7,801 nt of DNA from Clostridia bacterium (GTDB lineage Bacteria; Bacillota; Clostridia; TANB77; UBA1234): the NCBI GenBank assembly GCA_900765095.1, contig CAAFRB010000005.1, positions 1 through 7,801 of the forward strand, read 5' to 3'. Of this stretch, positions 1 through 7,516 are shown piece after piece. Position 1 is the stretch's first letter, and every line of letters begins with the position of its first letter. The notes under the pieces were generated by a model. It had not been told where the DNA came from and ran no database searches. It saw nothing but the letters and a program-made list of their open reading frames with translations. Position numbers and translations under genes: made by a program.

Positions 1-21
1 CAGCCTCAATTTATCTGCTAA

Positions 22-642
22 TTCAGTGATGAGAGGACGTTTAGACGCAAGAAGGACGCTGAAGAGCTTAGTTGCGGATTTGAGGGTTATGTTTCTATAA
101 AAGGTCATGGTGATAAGCAGTTGCTTTCTGTGACACGTGAAAATGGTGTTATTGTACGTAATGTAGAATCAAAAGAGGAAAATCATAATTTTGTACCTGA
201 TGATTTAAGTGGATATAAATTGGTAGAGGAAGGACAGTTTGTTATAAATAAGATGAAATCATGGCAAGGATCTTATGGGGTTTCTTATTATACTGGTATA
301 GTTAGTCCAGCTTATTATGTATGTAATTTAAGATTTGAAAATAAACGATTCTTCAATATTGCTATCAGAAGTAAATCTTATGTTCCTTTTTTTACTCAGT
401 ATTCTAAAGGTATTAGAGTTGATCAATGGGATTTATCTCCTATAGCTTTAAAAAATATACCTTTTATAGTACCTCCATTGGATGAGCAACAGCAGATAGT
501 TGAATATACCCAACAAAAAACAGCCCAAATAGATAAGTATATATCTGATGTAAAAAGACAGATTGACAGTCTTAAAGAGTATCGCCAGAGACTTATTTGT
601 GATGCTGTGACAGGGAGAATCAATGTACAACCTAAACTTTAA
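22..642 (+). CDS. hsdS: Type I restriction-modification specificity subunit HsdS, 3' part (5' end broken or outside window)
   Basis: HsdS recognises the DNA target and holds two HsdM and two HsdR subunits together. What is visible is one target recognition domain followed by the C-terminal conserved helix. The recognition domain contains LLSVTRENG (from 121), INKMKSWQGSYG (about 247-282) and GIVSPAYYV, a pattern typical of HsdS recognition domains. After PPLDEQQQIV comes a coiled-coil helix ending in EYRQRLICDAVTGRINV, the standard HsdS C-terminus. A complete HsdS has two such halves and roughly 400 residues; here only about 200 codons are open. The frame is closed by a TAA at 19-21, and the first possible starts after it are a TTG at 121 and an ATG at 253, which lies inside the recognition domain. 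The gene is therefore either interrupted (pseudogene), a half-size shuffling cassette, or rearranged at the window edge. It ends 2 bases before hsdR. The recognition domain is clearly more AT-rich than hsdR, which fits domain exchange. Confidence 0.85.
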   Translation, partial: FSDERTFRRKKDAEELSCGFEGYVSIKGHGDKQLLSVTRENGVIVRNVESKEENHNFVPDDLSGYKLVEEGQFVINKMKSWQGSYGVSYYTGIVSPAYYVCNLRFENKRFFNIAIRSKSYVPFFTQYSKGIRVDQWDLSPIALKNIPFIVPPLDEQQQIVEYTQQKTAQIDKYISDVKRQIDSLKEYRQRLICDAVTGRINVQPKL

Positions 643-644
643 AA

Positions 645-3600
645 ATGATTATTATGACTACAGATACTTCTGAAAAAGGATTGGAAAATATTATAGAAGC
701 CTTTCTTCTTGATAAGAAAGGTGAGAGAGACGAATCTTTAAGATGGATTCGTAGAGAAAGCAAAGACTTCAATAAAGAATTTTGCTTGGACGAAGGTATG
801 CTACGTACTTTTCTTGAAAGTACACAACAGGAAAAGGTAAATCGTATACGCATTTTTGAAACACCGCTTAATATGCGTAAGTTTTATGAGCGTGTACGTA
901 GTCAGATTTCACAGCGAGGTGTGGTCGATGTCTTGCGCCGTGGTGTAGAACATAACGCTACGATATTTGACTTTTATTATCCCTTGCCTGCTAAGGCAAA
1001 CTTGGCTGCACAGGAGGCATATCGGCAAAATCGCTGGTCTGTAGCGCGTCAGTTGCATTATTCACAGACTCAGACACGTGATTCCATAGATATAGTCCTT
1101 ATGCTTAATGGATTGCCTATAATTACAATGGAGTTGAAAAATGAGCTTTCTTGCCAGAGTTGTGATGATGCCGTTAAGCAATATAGAAGAGACCGAAATC
1201 CCAAAGAGCTTTTGTTTATGCCTAAACGTTGTGCAGTACACTTTGCTGTTGATGATGCAGAGGTTCAGATGTGTACCAAACTTAGCGGGGAAAGTTCTTG
1301 GTTCTTACCTTTTAATAAAGGGGTTGATGATGGTGCTGGTAATCCGGTTAATGAAAACGGATTAAAGACTGCTTATCTTTGGGAGGAAATCTTACAAAAG
1401 CCAAGTTTGAGCGAAATTCTTGAAAATTTTGCTCAGGTTATCAAGAAAAAAGATGAAGACACTGGTAAAACTGTAGAAAGCACAATCTGGCCGCGTTATC
1501 ATCAGCTGGAGGTTGTACGTGCTCTGATAGCTGACACAAGACAAAAAGAAAGTGGTCAGAGATACTTGATACAACATTCCGCTGGTAGTGGAAAATCCAA
1601 CTCTATTACATGGTTGGCTTTTCAGTTGGTAAACCTGAAGAAAGAGGATGAGATTACACCACGGTTTGAGAGTGTAATTGTCATTACGGATAAAGTAAAT
1701 TTGGACAAGCAGATACGTGATAACATACGTGCTTTCTGCAATAATAAAAGTATTGTAGAATGGGCGGATGATAGTGATGCCTTGAAAAAAGCATTGGCTG
1801 CTGGCAAGAAAATTATTGTATCTACGATATGCAAGTTCCCTTTTATATTGCAGACACTTGGTAAAGAACTGGCGTCAAGAAAGTTTTGTGTAATTATAGA
1901 TGAAGCTCATAGTAGCCAGAGCGGATCTATGCAGAGTGCTTTGAACCGAGTATTGTCTGGATACGGACATAAAGATGTGCAGGTAGAAGATACAGAAGAT
2001 GGCTTGAATGAACTGCTATCTTATGTTGTATCAGGTCGTATGATGGCTAAAAATACGAACTTTTATGCCTTTACAGCTACCCCGAAGCCTAAAACTCTTC
2101 AAATGTTCGGTATCCCATATAAAAAGGATAATGGGGAAATTGGTCATAAACCATTCCATTTGTACTCCATGCGCCAGGCAATAGAAGAAGGTTTTATACG
2201 TAATGTCCTTGAGAACTACATAACGTATGATAGTTTCTATAAGATTCTGAAAGCTACGGAACAAAATCCGGAATTCGACAAAGACCAGGCAAGCAAGAAG
2301 TTGCGTGTATGGGTGGAAAGTCAGCCTGAAACAGTAGAGAAGAAAGCACGTATTATGGTAGAGCACTTTCACGAAAATGTGTGCCATAAGATGGGAGGTG
2401 AAGCCAGAGCAATGGTAGTATGCAATGGTATATCACGTGCCATTGACTATTATTTCGCAATTAAGGCTCAACTTGAATCACGTAAAAGTCCTTATAAAGC
2501 TATTATTGCTTTTAGTGGTACTAAAGAATATAATGGTAAGCAGTTGGATGAAGCAGAACTAAATGGTTTTCCTTCATCAAAGATTGAGAAGGTTTTCCGA
2601 ACAGGAGCTTATCGCTTTCTGATAGTTGCAGATAAATTTCAGACGGGATATGATGAACCGCTATTACATACAATGTATGTGGATAAACCTCTGAAGGACG
2701 TGAAGACGGTACAGACTCTTAGTCGTTTGAATCGTTGTCATCCCCTTAAAACAGAAACAAATGTCTTGGACTTCGTAAACAAGGCAGAGGATATTCAAGA
2801 GGATTTTCAGCGTTATTATAAGATGACCATTTTATCCCGTGAAACCGATGTAAATAAGGTCAGTGACAAGTTGGCTATTTGTGACGAGTCTATGATCTAT
2901 ACAGAAGAAGAGGTGGATGAATTTAACCGGAAATATTGGTCTGGCGCTGAAAGGCAAGAGCTGGATCCTATTTTGGATGCTTGTGTTGAACGTTTTAAAA
3001 AAATGTCCGAAGAGGATGGAAACGAAGATAGACAGATTGAAGTTAAAAGTGCAATGAAGCACTTTGTACGTTTATATGAGTTTCTTTCAGCCTTAATGAA
3101 CTTCAGCCGAATAGACTGGGAAAAGAAGAATACATTTTTTCATTTCCTATTGAAGAAGCTACCTGTACTTAAACGTGAAGATTGGACTCAGGGATTACTG
3201 GAACTTGTAGATTTTGATAAGTATCGTGTAGTCAAGCGTGTAGATGAAAGCATAAAGTTAGAAAACAAAAACTCAGAAGTAGAACCGATACCTGTAGGTC
3301 AAACTACCGGAGGAACCACAGATCCTAACATGGCAACGCTGGAACAGATTGTAGATGATTTTAATCAGGTATTTGGTGATATAGATTGGGGTGATCCTGA
3401 TACGGTAAGAAGTCAGATTCGTCAGGTGGTTTCCAAGTTGCAGGAAAGTGATGAAGTAAGAGATTCTGTATTGAATAATGATGAAGATATGCAGATGCAG
3501 GTCATTCATGATAATATCAGTACAGAACTGGGTATTATCACTGCAAACAGTAGTGAAATGCAACGCCGTTATCTTTCTCAGCCGAATATTCAATCACAGT

Positions 3601-4202
3601 TGGATACACTGATACTTATGCGTCTTCAGGAGCTTATTAATCCGGCATTTAATGAACAGTTGCTTACAGAAAAGCTACTGGAAGAGTTCGCTTCTGATTT
3701 TAAGGAACTTTGCGGTGTAAAATATAGACAACTTGAAGAAGTAATTCAGTGGATGTTCAAGGTATTTGATACAGAAACAGTACGCTCTTTAGACGGTATA
3801 AAGGATATAAAACGCACTTTAAACCTGGCTTACAGAACAAGTGGACGAGATGAGGACTTACGGGACTGGCTAAAACTGTTGAGTATTAAGTTAGAGGCGT
3901 TTATGAAGAAAATTTATTTTATGGTTAACGGTAAAGAGTTGACTAAGGATGATGGTAGCTTCGTACAGTTCTTGGATACAGCTAAAGCTGTAAGATTGAA
4001 TCATCTGTATTATACAGAAGATGAAATATTGTTCAATATGAAGTCTTATTATAATTTCCTTCATTCTCTCCGTAATGTTGACGCTCATAATGCACCTGTA
4101 ATAGAAGACAGTAATGTCCGTCCGGGTATTCACATGGTTACCGCTATATATCTGTATGTTACAATGATTAATATTACAGATATGGAAAACAATAATAATT
4201 AA
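645..4202 (+). CDS. hsdR: Type I restriction endonuclease motor subunit HsdR with a HEPN-like C-terminal extension
   Basis: HsdR is the ATP-driven DNA translocase and nuclease of type I R-M complexes; it works with HsdM and HsdS and cuts unmodified foreign DNA. The 1185-residue product has the domains in order. An N-terminal PD-(D/E)xK nuclease has D149 and E163-L-K165. Two RecA-like helicase lobes follow, with Walker A GSGKS (314-318), the DEAH box (419-422), the TAT motif (477-479), KFQTGYDEP (664-672) and the motif VI region QTLSRLNR (690-697). A helical region (about 780-1060) matches the usual HsdR C-terminus. The last stretch, about 1066-1180, goes beyond that: a helical segment with R1143-N-V-D-A-H1148, the R-N-x3-H motif of HEPN RNases. 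ATG 645 follows the hsdS stop by 2 bases; the in-frame ATG at 654 (MTTDTSEKG) is an equally plausible start. Translational coupling to hsdS is likely. All nuclease and helicase motifs are intact, so the subunit looks active. The HsdR identity is firm; the HEPN call rests on one motif and helix pattern. Confidence 0.97.
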   Translation: MIIMTTDTSEKGLENIIEAFLLDKKGERDESLRWIRRESKDFNKEFCLDEGMLRTFLESTQQEKVNRIRIFETPLNMRKFYERVRSQISQRGVVDVLRRGVEHNATIFDFYYPLPAKANLAAQEAYRQNRWSVARQLHYSQTQTRDSIDIVLMLNGLPIITMELKNELSCQSCDDAVKQYRRDRNPKELLFMPKRCAVHFAVDDAEVQMCTKLSGESSWFLPFNKGVDDGAGNPVNENGLKTAYLWEEILQKPSLSEILENFAQVIKKKDEDTGKTVESTIWPRYHQLEVVRALIADTRQKESGQRYLIQHSAGSGKSNSITWLAFQLVNLKKEDEITPRFESVIVITDKVNLDKQIRDNIRAFCNNKSIVEWADDSDALKKALAAGKKIIVSTICKFPFILQTLGKELASRKFCVIIDEAHSSQSGSMQSALNRVLSGYGHKDVQVEDTEDGLNELLSYVVSGRMMAKNTNFYAFTATPKPKTLQMFGIPYKKDNGEIGHKPFHLYSMRQAIEEGFIRNVLENYITYDSFYKILKATEQNPEFDKDQASKKLRVWVESQPETVEKKARIMVEHFHENVCHKMGGEARAMVVCNGISRAIDYYFAIKAQLESRKSPYKAIIAFSGTKEYNGKQLDEAELNGFPSSKIEKVFRTGAYRFLIVADKFQTGYDEPLLHTMYVDKPLKDVKTVQTLSRLNRCHPLKTETNVLDFVNKAEDIQEDFQRYYKMTILSRETDVNKVSDKLAICDESMIYTEEEVDEFNRKYWSGAERQELDPILDACVERFKKMSEEDGNEDRQIEVKSAMKHFVRLYEFLSALMNFSRIDWEKKNTFFHFLLKKLPVLKREDWTQGLLELVDFDKYRVVKRVDESIKLENKNSEVEPIPVGQTTGGTTDPNMATLEQIVDDFNQVFGDIDWGDPDTVRSQIRQVVSKLQESDEVRDSVLNNDEDMQMQVIHDNISTELGIITANSSEMQRRYLSQPNIQSQLDTLILMRLQELINPAFNEQLLTEKLLEEFASDFKELCGVKYRQLEEVIQWMFKVFDTETVRSLDGIKDIKRTLNLAYRTSGRDEDLRDWLKLLSIKLEAFMKKIYFMVNGKELTKDDGSFVQFLDTAKAVRLNHLYYTEDEILFNMKSYYNFLHSLRNVDAHNAPVIEDSNVRPGIHMVTAIYLYVTMINITDMENNNN

Positions 4203-4206
4203 AAGT

Positions 4207-4932
4207 ATGAAGAAAAGAGTAAAAGATGATTATAAAAAATATGCAAGGATCTTACCAGCTGTTTTATCCATGATAGTTCCTTGTTTATCAACAATTTACT
4301 TTATATTTAATCTTTCGTGGGTTAATAATTTTCTTACTATAGAATTTAGTAAAGTATGGGGTACATTATTGGTATTATTCCCATGTAGTTTGATTTATGG
4401 AGCGATTGGATATGCAGCCAGTGAATTGTTTCGTAGTATATCTAAGATTATATTTCAATATAAACTATTTGAGGAAGATGAAACAAAGATGCCTACAACA
4501 GACTTTTTAATATTTAAAAAATCTCCATTCTCTACGATATACATAAATAACATTATGAATAAGATAAATGAAGATTTTAAAATAGTGCTAAGTGATAAGA
4601 GTGCACAAGATAAAGATGAACTTGAAGCTCGTAAAGAAATTGCTAATGTTGTACAAATGATAAGGAATATAACACGTGATGATAATATATTGTTACAATA
4701 TAATATTCAGTTTGGGTTTTTGAGAAATTTGATGGGAGGTATGATTATTGCTTTTATCATATCCTTTTTATTATTTTTTATTTCCTTATTTTATGGTGAA
4801 CCGTGGATTGTACATCTAATTCTATGTGTTGTAGATGTTTTAATTTTTCTAGTCTCATTTATTATTCTTAAATATAGAGCGCGAGCTTATGCACGACAAC
4901 TTTATTCGACTTATTTAACAATTAACAAATAA
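4207..4932 (+). CDS. Four-helix membrane protein of unknown family, co-encoded with hsdR
   Basis: I do not recognise the family. The 241-residue product has four clear hydrophobic helices in two pairs: about 15-37, 51-75, 174-196 and 200-222. Between the pairs is a soluble, charged segment of about 95 residues (78-173) containing DKDELEARKEI and MIRNITRDDN. The tail after helix 4 is basic (KYRARAYARQLYSTYL). An even number of helices and positive ends suggest that both termini and the middle segment face the cytoplasm. There is no signal peptide with a cleavage site. The gene starts 4 bases after hsdR and ends 5 bases before the MBL gene, so it belongs to the same operon. Its base composition is much more AT-rich than hsdR. 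Many defence systems pair a cytosolic sensor with a small membrane protein that damages or depolarises the membrane; that role is inferred here only from context. A transporter or a membrane anchor for the next gene's product is also possible. Confidence 0.85.
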   Translation: MKKRVKDDYKKYARILPAVLSMIVPCLSTIYFIFNLSWVNNFLTIEFSKVWGTLLVLFPCSLIYGAIGYAASELFRSISKIIFQYKLFEEDETKMPTTDFLIFKKSPFSTIYINNIMNKINEDFKIVLSDKSAQDKDELEARKEIANVVQMIRNITRDDNILLQYNIQFGFLRNLMGGMIIAFIISFLLFFISLFYGEPWIVHLILCVVDVLIFLVSFIILKYRARAYARQLYSTYLTINK

Positions 4933-4937
4933 TTATT

Positions 4938-5786
4938 ATGGTAAGAGTTGCATCAATGAAAATTTGGAATGTGGAGCTTGGACTTGCAGTTCATGTAAAA
5001 GCTCCTAATGGTAGATATATTGTTATAGACTTAGGTTCAACCAAGAATGTATCTCCTTTACAAACCCTGAGAGGGAAAGATGTTGGTTATATGGTTATAA
5101 CGCATCCCCATTTGGATCATTTTAGTGATATTGACAATATAGCATATGCTAGACCGGATGTATTATGGCGAAGTCATAGCTATTCAAGAGATGAACTTCT
5201 AACAGATATAAGGGAATCTGATAGAAATAAAATTACAAAATATTGTGATTTTGTTGAATCTTATAATGGTGAACTTTCTATTGGAAAAGATCCATCTACT
5301 GGTACACCTTTTGGAGGATTGACAGCAGATATTTTTTGTACAAATACTTGCGATAAGAAGAATAAGAATAATTTTAGCGCTATTGTTGTATTAAAACTAG
5401 GAAATGCAAAAATTGTCGTTTGTGGTGATAATGAAAAGGATTCCTTTGAACGATTAATGCTGAGACAAGATTTTAAAGATGCTGTTAAAAATGCCTGGAT
5501 ATTAGTTGCTGCTCATCATGGTCGTGAATCCGGCTATTATGAAGCTTTTGTCGAATTGGTTAATCCATATCTTACTGTTATTTCAGATACTAGCAATGTG
5601 GAAACGAGTGTATCTTCAAAGTATTCAGCGAAAAGCAGAAAATACAGTGTATATAACTCCAATACTCGATTATATGAAGAGAGACATTGTTTAACAACTA
5701 GAAAAGATGGTGATATAGAAATTGAATTTGGAGAAACTGATGATAATAACTATAGTGGATATCTTTATGTTCAAAAAAATAGATAA
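4938..5786 (+). CDS. Metallo-beta-lactamase-fold hydrolase, ComEC-like type
   Basis: A 282-residue soluble protein of the MBL superfamily, which uses one or two bound metal ions to hydrolyse phosphodiesters, nucleic acids or small esters. The first strand pair (KIWNVELGLAVHV, then YIVIDLGS) leads to the metal-binding motif HPHLDH at 56-61 (HxHxDH). Later come a strand ending in VVCGDNE, with D164 as the probable bridging ligand, and AAHHG at 191-195. This layout, with GD and HHG in place of the classical later histidines, is that of the ComEC C-terminal MBL domain and related stand-alone proteins. The C-terminal part (LTTRKDGDIEIEF, 252-264) is the usual final beta segment. No signal peptide is seen, so it should act in the cytoplasm. 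ATG 4938 follows the membrane gene by 5 bases; the in-frame ATG at 4956 (MKIWNVELG) would begin exactly at the first strand and is a strong alternative start. It is the last gene of the operon, before a strong terminator. The substrate is unknown; a nuclease or cyclic-nucleotide hydrolase role is plausible. Confidence 0.9.
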   Translation: MVRVASMKIWNVELGLAVHVKAPNGRYIVIDLGSTKNVSPLQTLRGKDVGYMVITHPHLDHFSDIDNIAYARPDVLWRSHSYSRDELLTDIRESDRNKITKYCDFVESYNGELSIGKDPSTGTPFGGLTADIFCTNTCDKKNKNNFSAIVVLKLGNAKIVVCGDNEKDSFERLMLRQDFKDAVKNAWILVAAHHGRESGYYEAFVELVNPYLTVISDTSNVETSVSSKYSAKSRKYSVYNSNTRLYEERHCLTTRKDGDIEIEFGETDDNNYSGYLYVQKNR

Positions 5787-5791
5787 ATATA

Positions 5792-5838
5792 TTCTAAAAG
5801 CCTCTATTCTTATCATCAGTGAATAGAGGCTTTTTAGA
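5792..5838. terminator. Bidirectional intrinsic terminator between converging genes
   Basis: A perfect 14-bp inverted repeat, AAAAGCCTCTATTC (5796-5809) with GAATAGAGGCTTTT (5821-5834), surrounds an 11-base loop. With one bulged base the pairing extends outward through TTCT/AGAA to 5792-5838. On the + strand the stem runs into five T; on the - strand it runs into four T. It begins 5 bases after the MBL stop and lies about 50 bases beyond the stop of the convergent hydrolase gene, so it can end both transcripts. The stem is very clear; use in both directions is inferred. Confidence 0.9.
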
Positions 5839-5890
5839 AAGATAGATAGTCCTATTTATGATCTAAATAATTATAACACGATACTTCATA

Positions 5891-7078
5891 CTACTTTTTT
5901 CTTATGTTTTTTATATATTCACGTAAACATACTCCTTGATTTGCATTAAGGAATGGCATTATTAAACCCTCTAAAATTTCGTCCTTAAAGACATTACAAT
6001 GATTAAGCATACTAACTTCTTTATTTGTAATAAAATTAGCTAGAGAACTTTGTTCTTTAATACCTGTATATCCAATCCTTCCAAATATTCCATCCTTTTC
6101 TCGCATTATATACTTTCTAATCCAATTATATTTGGGCATTGATTTAACTGCTTTATCATTAGTACTAGAAATATTCAAGATACGACCTATTTTTTGGGGG
6201 AAAAATTGTATCCAATTATAATTCTCATTAACTATACTTCCTGTTAAAACAATGCTATCTATTGGAGTTGACAAGAAATCCGCATATAAATGATTTAGAA
6301 GATATTTCGCAACAATATATGTCCCAAAAGAATGAGCAACAATAGATGCACTAGTTACTTCATATTTTTTACTTACTTCATAATAATAATCATTAAACTG
6401 CTCAACCACTTTTTTTCTTTTTGAAGGGCAAATAAGTAACAAGACAGGTGCTTTATATATAAATGGGGCAAAAATCCAACCTTGACTGCAAGCTAAAGGA
6501 GCGAACTTTGAATTCCAAAAGGCTTTTGTATTAACTCCATGTATTGTAAACAATACCCCTCTGGCCTTACGTCGTTCGATAACTGAACGTTTAGTATATG
6601 CTTTTTTTATTATTTCAGCTTCCTCCTCACTTGGATAATAACGTATTTCCCATTCTTTAATTCTGCTATCTAAAAGTACTTCTACAATAGGTTTTCCTGG
6701 TATCCCATTTTTATAAGTTTGAAATAAATCTATATACGAATCTATGATTTTGGGGTTATCCTCTGATGCATACAAGATATCAAATTCAATGTTACCAATA
6801 ACAGATGTGTCAATAAAATTTGGTATATCTCCTTCTTTATTAAATACAATTACACAATCAAAATCGTTTGGACGTGCTTTTAACGTGATAAATGATCCTC
6901 CCACAAATATTCTTCTTGCACCTTTGGCTTTCGCATAATCAAAAATATTTACAATTGCATCCTCATAATCTTTCCTATTGTCCCCATTACAAAATATATC
7001 AATAAATTCCTTACCAGAACAAGTATATCTTCTGTTTTCTTGTAACTCCCCATTTTCATCAAATAACATATTTCCCAT
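5891..7078 (-). CDS. Nucleotidyltransferase-like domain fused to an alpha/beta serine hydrolase
   Basis: A 395-residue two-domain protein that I cannot assign to a named family. The N-terminal part (about 18-150) looks like a minimal DNA-polymerase-beta-type nucleotidyltransferase: GGS at 60-62, then NDFDCVIVF with D72 and D74 on the next strand, and D100 in IEFDILYA as a possible third metal ligand. It recalls small MNT or DUF6932-like domains rather than the larger CD-NTases of CBASS. The C-terminal part (about 172-375) is an alpha/beta hydrolase: oxyanion strand FTIHGVN (H180-G181), nucleophile elbow AHSFG with S250, and candidate acid D308 (SSTNDKAV) and base H360 (MLNHCNVF), in the right order and spacing for a catalytic triad. 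There is no signal peptide or clear membrane helix, so it is probably cytoplasmic. ATG 7078 is the first start; an ATG 9 bases further in is possible. It stands alone, converging on the R-M operon, with its own likely promoter. The hydrolase call is strong; the nucleotidyltransferase call is good; any joint function is a guess. Confidence 0.85.
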   Translation of the reverse strand: MGNMLFDENGELQENRRYTCSGKEFIDIFCNGDNRKDYEDAIVNIFDYAKAKGARRIFVGGSFITLKARPNDFDCVIVFNKEGDIPNFIDTSVIGNIEFDILYASEDNPKIIDSYIDLFQTYKNGIPGKPIVEVLLDSRIKEWEIRYYPSEEEAEIIKKAYTKRSVIERRKARGVLFTIHGVNTKAFWNSKFAPLACSQGWIFAPFIYKAPVLLLICPSKRKKVVEQFNDYYYEVSKKYEVTSASIVAHSFGTYIVAKYLLNHLYADFLSTPIDSIVLTGSIVNENYNWIQFFPQKIGRILNISSTNDKAVKSMPKYNWIRKYIMREKDGIFGRIGYTGIKEQSSLANFITNKEVSMLNHCNVFKDEILEGLIMPFLNANQGVCLREYIKNIRKK

Positions 7079-7143
7079 TATGTCATCAATAATATATTTT
7101 TAATTAAAATGTTTATATAGCTTTAATAAGTATGAATTTAGTG

Positions 7144-7179
7144 CAAAGATATGAAAAATCAATGATTTACAGGTTACAA
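7144..7179 (-). promoter_or_regulatory. Probable Bacteroidetes-type promoter of the nucleotidyltransferase-hydrolase gene
   Basis: Read on the - strand, TATCTTTG (7151 to 7144) is an exact match to the Bacteroidetes -7 element TAnnTTTG. It points at the gene starting at 7078 and would give a leader of roughly 60 bases. The -33 element is weak: the nearest TTG (7179-7177) is 25 bases upstream instead of the usual 19-21. The -7 match is seen directly; promoter function is inferred. Confidence 0.5.
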
Positions 7180-7306
7180 TTATAATTTTTGTATTCAACT
7201 ATTCTTGTTCTTAAATATATAATAGTAGTTTTACTAAAATCACTTTTTTATAGCGACTTTAATCATTAATACATTAAATTAGTTTTGTTAATATATATTC
7301 AAAATT

Positions 7307-7416
7307 AGAATAGAACTACATGGTAATATCATACCAATAACTATATTAAAATAGTCTTTAAATATAGTTACCTGCTAAATTCTATTCTCTCCGTCTTAAA
7401 GACTAAATACTATTTT
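7307..7416. repeat. Cluster of nested and competing inverted repeats, possible structured RNA
   Basis: Outer arms AGAATAGAA (7307-7315) and TTCTATTCT (7380-7388) enclose a short hairpin, TGGTA/TACCA (7321-7325 and 7332-7336), and a longer one, TAACTATATT/AATATAGTTA (7338-7347 and 7361-7370), giving a possible three-way junction. The 13-base loop of the long hairpin contains TAGTCTTTA (7352-7360), which is complementary to TAAAGACTA (7397-7405). The same loop offers AAAATAGT (7348-7355), complementary to ACTATTTT (7409-7416). These are competing or pseudoknot pairings. The repeats are directly visible, but the AT-rich setting makes chance matches common and the pairs are all A/T-heavy. Confidence 0.4.
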
Positions 7417-7484
7417 CTTTTTCAAATAACGACATTGTTTGTATGCCAATTTTATTTCCTATTTTTAATTCAAAAAGAAATTGT

Positions 7485-7516
7485 TTTTTATACTTATTCC
7501 GTATCTATTATCTTTG
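7485..7516 (+). promoter_or_regulatory. Possible promoter facing the insertion sequence
   Basis: TATCTTTG at 7509-7516 matches the Bacteroidetes -7 element exactly. At the expected 20-base distance lies TTTT (7485-7488), three of four matches to the -33 TTTG. It ends 14 bases before the presumed left end of the insertion sequence and would transcribe into it. It may be the promoter of a gene that the element now separates from it, or it may add to transposase expression. Confidence 0.4.

Noticed and set aside
2031..2387. 118-codon open frame on the - strand inside hsdR
   Set aside because: It lies entirely opposite the intact helicase motifs of hsdR, has no recognisable domain or promoter, and reads like an antisense shadow. 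Other open frames opposite or out of frame with hsdR were rejected for the same reason.
5506..5694. 62-codon + strand frame inside the MBL gene
   Set aside because: Overlaps the conserved HHG region of the MBL protein in another frame; no independent support.
5891..7078. Calling the nucleotidyltransferase-hydrolase protein a CBASS cyclase
   Set aside because: The transferase part is too short for a full CD-NTase core, and no separate Cap effector or Cap2/Cap3 gene is present in the window.
7132..7185. 17-codon open frame starting MNLVQRYEK on the + strand
   Set aside because: Too short, no clear promoter facing it, overlaps the - strand promoter element, and no family resemblance.
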